NCBI RefSeq assembly: GCF_014633365.1
Contig: NC_068351.1
Span: 9,926,907-9,990,906 of the forward strand
Direction: 5' to 3'
Length of the DNA stretch: 64,000 nucleotides
Source of the DNA: Diospyros lotus
Lineage: Eukaryota > Streptophyta > Magnoliopsida > Ericales > Ebenaceae
The position numbers and the translations under genes are program-made. Shown one piece after another: positions 48,570 to 59,672 of the stretch (position 1 is the first letter of the stretch; each line of letters opens with the position of its first letter). The notes under the pieces are model-generated. The model did no database searches. It was not told the DNA's origin and worked only from the letters and a program-made list of their open reading frames with translations.

Positions 48570-50055
48570 TGATTGGGATCAAGTTGTCTGAAAGCTACAA
48601 GATAGAAAATAATCAGAAGATGTGAGAAGGTTCTCGTGCAAATATTTTGATGCTTAAGTCAAATATTAAAAATTATAAAAACTGTATTGAAATCAGTATT
48701 AAAGACGTATTTTTTTTAGAATAGGTATATGCTTATTTAATTTATAGAGAGATATAGAGTAATTCAAAATAGTTTAGGATTATAATTCTTACAGATAACA
48801 TTTATCTTGACATTTTTTAATATTGTTAGGATTAAGATTCTTATATTTTGGAATCCATTAAGATTAGGATTTTTATGAATGATATTTATCCCAATATTTT
48901 AAAATTATAATTATCTATAAATAATTGGTTATCCTTTTCTTGAAATATTCAAAGGGATTTTTGAATGTCAAAGTTATTTAGTTTGCGCATTTGTGCGAGA
49001 CCCCCCGGATTATGGAGAAATTTACACATTTAGTCCAAAAAGATATTTTGGGTTTTTCTGGTCTTTTAATGAGTTTTTACCTATGATACAACAATTACTC
49101 TTTACTATTCTATTTGAGTTTTTCAGATAGAAAAGTAGACTGTGTCGTGATTTGCCCTTATTTCTAATGATGGATTATTCTCACACTTTCTGAGTTTCTG
49201 ATTTTGGATGATTCTCACTCTTTTTGCATTTCTGATTCATGATTATTCCCATGCTTTTTGCGTTTTTAATTTTGGCTTATGCTTGATTGTTCTTGTGCAT
49301 CCATCACCTTTGTCTGGATTATCTTAGATCATTTTTGTGCTTTTAGTGTTTTTTACCCATAATCCGATTTCATTCATTCTACACTTTTTGATGCTAGGTT
49401 CTCTATTTATCATTTTAACGATTCTTGCATTTTCTTTGATTTCTTGAACCGTTCTCACGCATTTAACGCTTTGATTTTTAGACGCTTACGTGTGTTTAGG
49501 GCGAGTTCTTCGTTCCGTCGACACAAGTGACTCCCAAATATCTTAACAGATCTTCACCATTTACGTGTGTTCCAGGAAAGCTCTTAACAAGTGACCATCG
49601 AACATCTTAACGGTTTTTTCATGAGTAGTTTAGTCGTGTGTGTTCGAGATGAGTTTTTCGTCCGTTGATATTATTGATTCCTAGACAATTAACAATCTTA
49701 TTGGTAATAACTTTTTGTCGCGTGTGTTCTAAACAAGTCTTTTGTCCATTAAAGTTATTAACACCCAAATATTTTAACAGTCTTTCCATTAGTAGTTTTA
49801 TTGTATCTATTCAAGACGAGTCTTTTGTCCATCGATGTTATTGACCCTCAGATAGTTTAACGATCTTGTTGGTAATAACATTTGCAGCGTGTGTGTTCAA
49901 GACAAGTTTTTCATCTATCAACCTTATTAACCTCTAGACATTTTAACAGTCTTTTTTTTGTCATAATATTCTAACTCCTTAGTTTCGTACATATACTTGC
50001 CGAAATTAAGTTATTTGAGTGGACTTCTAGAAGGCCATACTTTTTCCATAGACGC
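48570..50055 (-). mobile_element. Ty3-type LTR, minus strand, with U3 tandem repeats (copy 2)
   Basis: It matches 40,918-42,359 in order: the AGATGTGAGAAGGTTCTCGTG block, AATTTATAGAGAGATATA, TTTGAATGTCAAAGTTATTT, then the 80-bp units at 49,485-49,955. The TATA box is diverged. The hAT-like insertion of the other copy is absent here. Confidence 0.55.
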
Positions 50056-50916
50056 ATGAATTATCCCACCCAAAGTGTTTTCCATAGACGCGTGAACCCT
50101 TGGAGTAGACTTGTCAACAATTTGAGCCCCAAAAGCTTGATGAACTGGGCCTCCATTCAAGAGCCATTTGCTCCATTGATTCCCGAGTCAACTTTTGGTC
50201 CACCTGCACACGGACTATCTATTGCAGTTCTGGAATGTTACATTTATTCCAATATAAAATTAGTCACATGCAGTCATCATTATATGTGCCTAAATATATT
50301 AATTATAGAGCATCAAATTTACTTATTTATCATTATAACCAACTTTCAAACTATATGAATATTAGATCAACAAAGCAATTGAGTTAGATCCTAATATTGC
50401 GTTTGAGATATCACCATGTATTGTTTAAATTGCATTTAATTTTTTTATGATTTTTGGGTGTTTATTTGTAGTTTAGAATGTTTTATGGTTTCTTATAGAC
50501 TCTTGTTGTGGAGTAATCCCGCAAAGCAAGGAAATATTGTAGATTTCATGAAACATTTTTTAATTTTACAAGATAGGTCAGATTAGTACAAGTTTAGGTG
50601 ATTAAATGACACGATGTTAATCTCAAGCGAGCTTTGGCATTGAAAATTACCATTATCTATCAATGTAAATAGGAAGAGATATTGTCTTTCTCTTTTTGGT
50701 GGGAGAGGGATGGAGGAGTAATTTTATTGGAAAATAATAATAATCTTTTATGAAGAAAAATAATAATAGGGATCACAATTAAGAAAAGTGTAATCATATT
50801 ATGAAGAAATTGTAAATTTTTGTAGATATTTTCTAAAAGTAAATATTTATATAAAATTTTAATTAGATAACATTTCTCCAATTGTGCTAAGGTGGTGGAG
50901 TGATCTCTTGTTATGG

Positions 50917-51000
50917 TACCATTTCTAGAATTGAATGGCGTAAAAGATAGCATGGCAATAGCCACAGGACAATAGTTGCAGCGAGGAAAGCAACGTATGT
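50917..51000 (-). pseudogene. DUF247 tail fragment 4 of the repeat block
   Basis: GGTACCATTTCTAGAATTGA flank plus the complement of a degraded FLAATIV helix. It leads into the array at 50,990-51,500. Confidence 0.6.
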
Positions 51001-51500
51001 CATGTCACACATGTCATGCAACGATATTAATGACACGTTATTGTTAGCTCTTGATCACACATGTCATCAACGAATTAACTTGGATTAGCTGGTCACAAAA
51101 TTAAAATTATTGACGATTTGAGTTATTATCAGCTCTTGATCACACATGTCATGCAACAACGAGTTAATTCGGATTAGTCCATTAGTATGGTTATAAAATT
51201 AAAATTATTATTGATTTAAGTTATTTTTAGCTCTTGGTCACACACATGTTATGCAACGCATTTAATTCGGATTAATCCATCTTATAGTAGGGCCACAAAA
51301 TTAAAATTATTGTTGATTTGGGTTGCTATCACCTCTTGGTCACACATGTCATGCAATGCATTTAATCCAGATTAGTTGATCTTATAGTATGGCCACAAAA
51401 TTAAAATTATTGTTGATCGAGTTGTTATTATCTGTTGGTCACACATGTCGTGCAAAACATTTAATTCAAATTAGTCAATCTTATAGTATGGCCATAAAAT
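50990..51500. repeat. 100-bp minisatellite array, about five copies
   Basis: Same unit as the other arrays. It ends at GGCCATAAAATTTTGGGCTAAG, the same junction as at 46,020-46,035. Confidence 0.85.
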
Positions 51501-51792
51501 TTTGGGCTAAGTATACGAATTCTCACCATTTATTTTAAGACTTCATTTAATCCTCATTTAGACTTGCGTATTTACACCCAAATCTTCTCATTTTCAGATT
51601 TTCCTCCAAATTGTGGAAACAGATTTTGGGCTAATAATTGTTTTTTTTTTTTTTATAAAAAAGAAGTGTGGGTAAAATGATTATTTTACCCACACTAGTA
51701 TTTTTTGACCGATTAATGCATCACTATTGATTTCTTACTCTAAAATTTAATGTTCCAACAAATATTAGAAGGAAAAAGATTATTTCAATTGC

Positions 51793-51823
<31 letters not shown>

Positions 51824-52324
51824 ACAACGATTTGAGATATATTTTAATAGAGTTAGATATGTGCGTAGATAACAAGGACATCTTTTTTTTGATATCACCG
51901 AAGAATGTCATATACTTAATATTTGATATTTAATTAACTAAAGGAAATAAATTAAAAAGTAAAACAAATTCCATAAATTTCTAAATTTAAGGATTACAAA
52001 GTAACTACATAAGCAAAATTTAACTTCTTTAACTATAATATACTCCAACTATTTTCCAAACTGATTAAATAAAGAGGTGCAAAATTTTCAAAAACCTTTT
52101 TATTTTTTCGAACAATTAATAATGGGAAGGTTAAGAATATCTATTTTTCCAGTAATAGGACACATGTATATTGTTTTTCTCATTTAAATGATCAAATAAA
52201 ATTTAAATTCTTTACTAAGTTTATGTAAAAAAGATATTTTAAATTCATTTGAATCTTTTTCATCATCTTGACTACTAACTTGTTAAAAAGGATATAGCTA
52301 TTGACCTAATGTTAGATGATATTA

Positions 52325-52465
52325 TGGAAATTACAGACTTACCTTGTTAAAATAAAGTGAATGCAAATTTGAAAAACCAAATTTTTGGAAGAAGATATGT
52401 CTTCTTTAGTGGTTTGAATAAATCACTGAGAATTTTGAAGACAAAATTTTATTAAGGGAGAAAAT
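52325..52465 (+). mobile_element. 3' end of an LTR retrotransposon interior, with purine tract
   Basis: ATTAAGGGAGAAAA at 52,451-52,464 has the form of a polypurine tract and stands directly before a TGTAATG LTR start. The preceding 120 bases show short open pieces with stops, as in a decayed pol end. Confidence 0.45.
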
Positions 52466-53500
52466 TGTAATGTTTTGATAATTTAAAAATAGATAATAAT
52501 TATTAATTTTCGTATTTGAAGTTAACTGTGATTTATTGGGATTCTGAATAATTTAGTGGGAGAATTAATTATTGTATATGAGGTAATTATTACATTTTTG
52601 TGTATTTAAGGGGAAGCATTAATTTATTTTGTAGTAAAGAAATGAATAAGTAATCATTAAAAAATTGAGATATAAGAGTTATTATTAATCGGGACTGTCT
52701 GGTAATTTCAAAAATTATAAGGTCGTGTAAATTCCGGAAATAGGCTGGGAATCATATTAAAATTAAATTGGAGCATTATACAAGCGAAGGTTAGAATGGA
52801 GCGTTTTGTCACGCGCGAGGGGGGCTGGGCCGATGACGCAAGATCGAATCGCGGGTATGAGCCGATGACGCCCCAGCTTCAGGGGCCTTCTTTTTATGCC
52901 ACGAATTTCAGCAGAGAACGGGGCGCTTCAAGCAGCAAATAGAAGGGGAAAACTTGGTGAAGAAAAAGCAGCGCGCAGCAGTGGAAATAAGAGAGAAAAA
53001 TCAAGGAAAATGTGGAAAAAATTATGCAATTGGAGTTTGAAGATACAGGTAAATAGAAAAAAATATGATAGTAATTCTGTACAATTGAAATTTGAATTTA
53101 GCGTGTCTATCAATTTTGATAAAATTATATTATTTTATAACGTGTATTAATTTAATGACGTATAAGAAGAAAAATACAGAAAATTACTATTTAAAGACAA
53201 GTTGCTTACTTCCTTTGCGAGTTTCCTTCGATTTACAAATTTTATTTCCTTTCTTAATTTAATTCGATTTCAAATATTATTTATTTAAATTATGAATTTC
53301 TTTGATATAATTTAAATTAAATTAAATTAAAGACTTCTAAAGTTTTATTTGTTAAATGCTTATGGAATATTGCAGTGTCTCTATTTCTTTAGAAATGATG
53401 TCGAATCATAAATTTATTAATATCATAATCACAGTTAAATTAAAAAACTCAATCTAAAATAAATTAAAATCTTAAGTCATAATTATCACATACGTGCAAT
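52466..53500 (+). mobile_element. LTR with start TGTAATG, 3' end not found
   Basis: It starts at 52,466 directly after the purine tract. A GC-rich leader-like block at 52,795-52,900 (ACGCGCGAGGGGGGCTGGGC) recalls the block near 19,830 in the LTR at 19,465. No TTACA end is found. Frames at 52,896-53,150 on both strands are low-complexity. Confidence 0.45.
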
Positions 53501-54324
53501 AAAGTATTGCGTGTGGCCAAGTGAAATGTTCGATATTGTAAGCTTTTTAGGTTAAACTTGGATGGGCCAGGAAGAGTGGGGCTCTAATTGAAGTCCTAGC
53601 GTCCCAAATTGTCGTTGGACTTGCTTCTTCCATCGGGGATCATGAATTTGGTTGGTCTGGTCCAAAGGGAAAAGGGTTATCAAGCTTGTTTGACCAAAAT
53701 CAAGCATCGATTATTAGCCTCGGGGTCAGGGTTCAATGGGTTTTCGATGATATTATTAATTAATGTGGCTCTAAGCTTCAATTTGGCAACTTGCATGATC
53801 AAATTGGAATGAACCGTTTGGAACTTCCCCAAGAATCTGATGGATAAAATACACAAATTTAAGTTTGCCCCTTCAATTGATTATTCAACTCGTCAATTAA
53901 CGACGAAAAGCGACGTGCCATGTTGTGCGATCACTGATTCCAGCAAGCGATCTCAGCCGTTGAGATAAATTCAAGAGCCATTTGCTCCATTCATTCCCGA
54001 GTCAACCTTTGGTCCCCCCACACGAACTATCTATTGCAATTCTGGATTGTTACATCCATTCCAATATAAAATTAGTCACGTCTAGTCATCATTATATGTG
54101 CCTAATTATATTAATTATGGAGTATCAAATTTGCTTATTTATAATTACAACCAACTTTCAAACTATGAATATTAAATCAACAAAGCAATTGAGTTACATC
54201 CTAATACTCCGTTTGAGATATCATTATGTATTGTTTAAATTGCATTTAAATTTTTTATGATTTTTGGGTGATTATTTGTAATTTAGAATGTTGTATGGTT
54301 TCTTGCAAACTCTGTTGTGGATTA
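53501..54324. other. Unrecognised segment, then spacer shared with other copies
   Basis: 53,501-53,960 has a higher GC content and a 67-codon frame without signature. From about 53,968 (AAGAGCCATTTGCTCCATT) it matches 43,655-43,860 and 50,158-50,500, part of the composite block. Confidence 0.5.
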
Positions 54325-54712
54325 ATTTCTCAAAGCTAGGAAAGAAGACTCAAGACACCTGGAGGTCTACCGGAGACTCCCATGGGGGTATTCTAAGTGA
54401 AGAAGTACAAACAGATAATTTTGAAAATTTCAGAGTAATTTCATGAAGGGTAAAATTTATTCTTAAAAGTACAAATGTTAGTCAATTTCAAAATATCAAA
54501 GAATGTTTATAACAAACTTTCAACCTACTCTATAAATAAAAGAGTCATTATTTTTAAAAAATAAGTCACTGCTACCTCAAAAAAGAACTCTTCTTAACTT
54601 TTCTGAATATGAGAATTTGATTTAAGCATTGCACAGAAATTGCCCTGCGCCTTTTGACTATTTTTTGTTTTACAGAATCTTGATGACTTAAAGATGATCT
54701 CCAACATCTAAA
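54325..54712 (+). mobile_element. Tat-like Ty3 LTR fragment (copy 3 of 3)
   Basis: AAGACACCTGGAGGTCTACC near 54,353, TATA-like CTCTATAAATAAAAG near 54,529, GAATTTGATTTAAGCATTG near 54,614, and the end block CTTGATGACTTAAAGATGAT followed by CTCCAACATC. It aligns with copies 1 and 2. Confidence 0.6.
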
Positions 54713-55246
54713 TTTATTATTGTATTTAATTAGACACTAATAAAAACAAAAAAGGTAACATAGAGATTATACTTAGGCCTGTGCACTAAAATAATAATAG
54801 GGATCACAATTAGGAAAATGCAAAAATTGAATAAGGAAAAAAATATGAAGAATTTATAGACAGGTTCTATAAATTAAAAATTCATCGATTTACTTTTATT
54901 TTTTTTAATATCCAAATCAATGCAGATTCTTTAGACAAAATTTTCGTCGTTCAAAGAATCATTTTATTAAATGATTTATAGACTTAAAAAGTTAGGGGAC
55001 TCCTCATTTAAATGAATCTCACTATACATTACCCAATACTAAAAAATGATCTATAAATTTGAGCACTTGATAACAAAATAAACATAATATAAATTTAAAG
55101 AATACCATCATAAAGTAAAATTAGTAATTTTGTATCTCAAAATATTAAAAAAAATTAATTAATTATCAATTTTGAGGCCCAACTTAATTTCTTGGGGCCC
55201 TAGGCATAGGCCTTAGTGGCCTATGCTTTGAGTCGGGCCTGCTTGT
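54713..55246. other. AT-rich non-coding DNA
   Basis: The first 70 bases continue the duplicated flank of the LTR fragment. The rest is AT-rich and unrecognised up to GGGCCCTAGGCATAGGCC at about 55,195-55,212. Confidence 0.45.
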
Positions 55247-55343
55247 TATGGTACCATTTCTAGATTTGAATGCCTTAAAAAGGTAGTCTGGCTGTAGTCA
55301 AGTTGAGGACAACAATTGCACCAAGGAAAGCAACTCATGTCAT
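55247..55343 (-). pseudogene. DUF247 tail fragment 5 of the repeat block
   Basis: The complement has the SCFPWCNCCPQL phase and, in the other frame, a degraded helix. The flank GGTACCATTTCTAGATTTGA is as in fragments 3 and 4. Confidence 0.6.
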
Positions 55344-56277
55344 GTCACACATGTCATGCAACGATATTAATGGTAAGTTGTTGTTGGCTCTTGGTCACAC
55401 ATGTCATGCAACGAATTAATTTAGATTAGTCGATCTTATAGTATAGTCATAAAATTAAAATTATTGTTGATTTGAGTTGTTGTCGGCTCTTAGTCACATA
55501 TGTCATGCAATGCATTTAATTTAGATTAGTCCATCTTACAGTATAGACATAAAATTAAAATTATTGCTAATTTGGGTTGTTATTAACTTTTGATCACATA
55601 TGTCATGCGATGCATTTAATTTAGATTAGTTCATCTTATGGTATGATCACAAAATTAAAATTATTGTTGATTTGAGTTGTTGTCAACTATTGATCACACA
55701 TATCATGCAACGCATTTAATTTAGATTAGTTCATCTTATGGTATGATCACAAAATTAAATTTATCGTTGATTTGAGTTGTTGTTAACTATTGATCACACA
55801 TGTCATGTTACACATTTAATTCAGATTAGTCTATTTTATAGTATGATCACAAAATTAAAATTATTGTTGAATCGAGTTTTTGTTAGCTTTTGGTCACACA
55901 AGCATTTAATTTGGATTAGTCCATCTTATAGTATGGCCACAAAATTAAAATTATTGTTGATTTGGGTTGTTATTAGCTCTTGATCACACGTCATGCAGCA
56001 CATTTAATTCAGATTAGTTGATCTTATGGTATGGTCACAAAATTAAAATTATTGTTGATTTGAGTTGTTGTTAGCTCTTGGTCACACATGTTATGCAATG
56101 CATTTAATTCGGATTAGTCCATCTTATAGTATGCCAACAAAAGTAAAATTATTGTTGATTTGAGTTGTTGCTAGCTCTTGATCACATATGTTATGCAACA
56201 CATTTAATTTAGATTAGTCGATCTTATAGTATATGGCCACAAAATTAAAATTATTGTCAATTTGGATTGCTACTAGC
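55335..56277. repeat. 100-bp minisatellite array, left part, about nine copies
   Basis: Longest run of the unit in the window. It is interrupted by the insertion at 56,283-59,236 and continues at 59,237-59,516, so the original array had about twelve copies. Spurious frames such as 55,777-55,983 come from the repeat. Confidence 0.9.
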
Positions 56278-56282
56278 TCTTG

Positions 56283-58279
56283 TGTAACAGCCCGCCTTCT
56301 TGGGCATGTTATGCCTTAGAAAATTTGGTTAAAAAATTTTTTTTGAACATTATTTTAAAATTCCCTAAGACCGTGTCTAGTGCCAGATGAGATATCTAGA
56401 CTAGAAATAAATGCAAAGCGGAAGCTGAATCGAACTTGCTCATGCATAATTTAATAATCATACATGGCATTTAATACAAGTTAATACATAAAGCGTTTGA
56501 TGATGGAACAATATACATAAATCTTAAACTAATCATATTATAACATGGTACATTTATTCGCATTTTGATACCTCGTGCCACTACACATCACCACTCTCTG
56601 AATCATCTCTGCAAGTCCCGGCTGGAACGTTGAATGTTTCAGGGGCGAACCCATGTTAGATGATGAATCATCTAAGTAAGGATACTAAATACAATGCTAT
56701 GAGTGTATGCAATGTCTTTCATCGTAGGTGTCAACTACACTCCTCATGTTGTCTATCATTTTAGCGGCCACCTCTTCGAAGCCGGGGTGTATGGGTGCAC
56801 CCTTGATAGGCCAGCGGTGTCAGTTCGTACTCCCTACGGCCTCATATGCATGTGATCAACAGTATCATTGTGCATGTATGCATTTCATAGTCATGCCATT
56901 GATGCAGCCTACATGACGGTTTCATATCATAGCATGCCAATATGATAAGAGCATTTACATTTATAACTGTATTAAATTCTGGCAGCATACTTACAGCTAA
57001 TTTGTCTCGAACTACGTGCCAAGCGGCTATCCCTTAATCTCCTTGCTCACAAGGACACCTACAACATAGATTTATTTTTCCTTAAATATATTCTTAGCAT
57101 TCTGGAATTTTCTTGGAATTTTCTTGGAATTTTCAGAATTAAAATTCTATTTTTCTTTATTTCTATAATAAAAAAATCTACTAAAATTACATAATAATTA
57201 CCTAACATTTCATTTTATTCAATTTCTTTTCACTAATATTTCTTAAATATCACTTATAACATTCTGAAATTTTTCTTGAAATTTTCAGAATCAAAATTCT
57301 ATTTTTCTTTATTTCTATAATAGAAAAATTCACTTAAATAATTAATAATTTTGGCATTTTTAGAAAATTGCTTTACCAATATACCATAATTTCAGAAAAT
57401 TGCTTTACCAATATACCACAAATAACATTTCAAATTTAATAGAAATTTTCAAAATTTTACTCTTTTTTTTTTTTTTAATTTTCCTAGCGGGCGCGTGAGC
57501 CGCACGCGCCTTCTCCCCACTCGCGAGCGCGTGCAGCTCACGCGCCCGACTGGTTCTTCTTCTCTGGCGAGAGCTTCGCCGCCGGCCGGCCATTTAATCT
57601 CTAAACTCGATTTTTCTACTCCTAATCTCTAGATCTCGACATTACGAACACATTGATACAAAAATTACAAAAAAATAGGATCGAACTTACCTCGAATCGG
57701 CCGAATATCCCTCGGTTCCGGCGAGTCGCGCGTTTTCAGGCAACGCTTCGATTTGCCTTCTCCTTTGCTCCGTTGGCCTCCAAATTCTCCAGAAACGAAG
57801 CCCACGTCTTGAAGATCAGAACCCCACTCTCCAATCTCACAAAATCACTCCCAATCGACTGATCTAGGCCTCGAAATTTTCGGATGGATTGGGCAGCGCG
57901 AACTTGGCTATTTATAGCCCATTTTCAACGTGCTTTGCTTCCCCATCGACGACCACGCGTCCCAGAGGCCATTCCTCAGTCATATCAGCATTTAAATCCC
58001 CTCATTTGCCCTCAAGAAACAATTTGCAGGTGCGGCCATGCTCTGGCCGCGCATTGCTCTTCAAAATTCGATTTTCGAATTTTTTTTTTAATATTATGAT
58101 TTTCATTAATTTTAAATCATATTATGATTTCATTTAATCCTTTTATTCATATTTATATATTTATTTATATTTCATAATCACACTTTAGGTAAATTTAATT
58201 AACTAATTTAATTACATACACCTAATAAATCATTTAACATAACTTAATTAAATTTATTTATAAAATTTAGGGTATTACA
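56283..58279 (-). mobile_element. Solo LTR, minus strand, joined to a Cassandra array
   Basis: The ends are TGTAACAGCCCGCC (56,283) and GGGTATTACA (58,279). The complement has the late-LTR block TTAGATGATTCATCATCTAA (56,656-56,675) and GAAACATTCAACGTTCCAG just beyond, as in the LTR at 7639, and a TATA box at 57,908-57,917. Thus it belongs to the same LTR group in reverse. Length is 1997 bp. On the left it borders TCTTG; on the right it runs into Cassandra interior without its own target copy. Confidence 0.7.
57908..57917 (-). promoter_or_regulatory. TATA box of the minus-strand solo LTR
   Basis: The complement reads CTATAAATAG, identical to the boxes at 8504 and 24,237 and at a similar depth in the LTR. 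Confidence 0.55.
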
Positions 58280-58483
58280 TTGGCACCTTAGGCGAATCCC
58301 ACATCGGCCATGCATCGGGGGGAGATCTGGGACCGGTTGTAAGGTCGCATGACGAGGACGTCATGTGCTTAAGGGGGGGAGAATGTAATATCCCGAGAGC
58401 CCAGAGAAGTTAGAATATATCGAGGATAGTGTAAGAAAGGAAACAACACCAGCTGGATACCTTTTGGGCTGAATGTTGACAAA

Positions 58484-58565
58484 GAACTCCCAAGTTAAGC
58501 GTGCTTAACTTGGGCGCTTAACTTGGGGTAATCCAGGGATGGGTGACCCCCTGGGAAGTTCGTGT
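58484..58565 (+). other. 5S rRNA-like segment of Cassandra LTR-A
   Basis: GAACTCCCAAGTTAAGCGTG matches the middle of plant 5S rRNA, including the pol III A box AGTTAAGCGTGCTT (58,493-58,506). GGATGGGTGACC then CCCTGGGAAGTTC matches the C box (58,537-58,560). Between them 13 bases, GCGCTTAACTTGG, are an extra copy absent from LTR-C. It is not a 5S gene: the outer parts of 5S are missing. Confidence 0.85.
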
Positions 58566-59108
58566 AGGCCCATTAGGGTAAGTTGTTCCGGCTCTTCCTA
58601 TCGCTCGATCGGGTCGTTACAAATGGTATCAGGGCCGACCCCCGAGCCTCTGAGCGCAGTGGTGGGGCAAACCTCAGCGAGAACGCTGAGTCCCTGAGGG
58701 GGGTGCGTGTAGGCACCTTAGGCGAATCCCACATCGGCCATGCATCGGGGGGAGATCTGGGATCGGTTGTAAGGTCGCATGACGAGGACGTCATGTGCTT
58801 AAGGGGGGAGAATGTAATACCCCGAGAGCCTAGAGAAGTTAGAATATATCGAGCGCAGTGGTAGGGCAAACCTCAGCGAGAACGCTGAGTCCTAAGGGGG
58901 GTGCGTGTAGGCACCTTAGGCGAATCCCACATCGGCCATGCATCGGGGGGAGATCTGGGACCGATTGTAAGGTCGCATGACGAGGACGTCATGTGCTTAA
59001 GGGGGAGAGAATGTAATACCCCGAGAGCCCAGAGAAGTTAGAATATATCGAGGATAGTGTAAGAAAGGAAACAACACCAGCTAGATACCTTTTGGGCTGA
59101 ATGTTGGC

Positions 59109-59178
59109 AAAGAACTCCCAAGTTAAGCGTGCTTAACTTGGGGTAATCCAGGGATGGGTGACCCCCTGGGAAGTTCGT
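59109..59178 (+). other. 5S rRNA-like segment of Cassandra LTR-C
   Basis: A box AGTTAAGCGTGCTT at 59,121-59,134 and C box GGATGGGTGACC then CCCTGGGAAGT at 59,152-59,173, both intact compared with plant 5S rRNA. Confidence 0.85.
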
Positions 59179-59236
59179 GTAGGCCCATCAGGGTAAGTTG
59201 TTCCGATTCTTCCTATCGCTCGATCGGGTCATTACA

Positions 59237-59516
59237 TCTTGGTCACACATCATGCAATGCATTTAATTCAGATTAGCCAATCTTATAGTATGGTCACAAA
59301 ATTAAAATTATTGTTGATTTGGGTTGTTGTTAACTCTGATCATATTCCATGCAATGCATTTAATAGTATGACCACAATATTAAAATTATTGTTGATTTGG
59401 ATTGTTGTCAACTCTTGGTCACACATATTATGCAATGCATTTACTCTAGATTAGTCAATCTTATAGTATGGCCACAAAATTAAAATTATTGTTGATTTGG
59501 GTTGTTATTAACTCTT
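59237..59516. repeat. 100-bp minisatellite array, right part, about three copies
   Basis: Continuation of the array at 55,335-56,277 after the insertion, beginning with the duplicated TCTTG. Confidence 0.85.
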
Positions 59517-59525
59517 GGGATTATT

Positions 59526-59672
59526 GCCTTTACGGTCTCTCGCCACTTGTGCCCTTGATTTTGGCAGATGAGTAAATTGTAAGTGGAGGCTTTGCCTCAC
59601 TGCGTAGGGCAATGAGTCGAACTCATGACCTATTAGTATGAATCCTAACTTATCATGACTTAACCACTTAAC
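59526..59672 (-). mobile_element. SINE-like element (copy 3 of 3), minus strand
   Basis: The complement reads AAGTGGTTAAGTCATGATAA (A-box region), ATGAGTTCGACTCAT (B box), CGCAGTGAGGCAAAGCC and AAAATCAAGGGCACAAGTGG, the best-kept copy of the three. Confidence 0.6.

Larger units (their letters stand above)
58280..59236 (+). mobile_element. Cassandra TRIM array: three LTRs (one truncated) and interior pieces
   Basis: Cassandra is a short non-coding LTR element of land plants whose LTR contains 5S rRNA-like sequence. Order here: interior remnant 58,282-58,383; LTR-A 58,384-58,621 (238 bp, TGTAATATCCC...GGGTCGTTACA); interior 58,622-58,812 with primer site TGGTATCAGGGCC at 58,624 and purine tract AAGGGGGGAGAA before 58,813; LTR-B cut to 41 bases, 58,813-58,853; interior 58,854-59,011; LTR-C 59,012-59,236 (225 bp). 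TCTTG follows at 59,237-59,241 and also precedes the joined solo LTR at 56,278-56,282. No protein is encoded, as is normal for this family. Direct LTR-interior-LTR-interior-LTR order suggests recombination between copies. Confidence 0.9.

Noticed and set aside
57405..57593. 62-codon basic frame
   Set aside because: GC-rich leader of the minus-strand solo LTR; low-complexity Arg/Ala content only.
58484..58565. A 5S rRNA gene
   Set aside because: Only the central part of 5S is present and it lies within an LTR bounded by TG and CA; it is the Cassandra 5S-like segment.
55335..59516. CRISPR-like regular repeats
   Set aside because: The units are about 100 bases, degenerate and directly adjacent with no spacers; this is a plant minisatellite.
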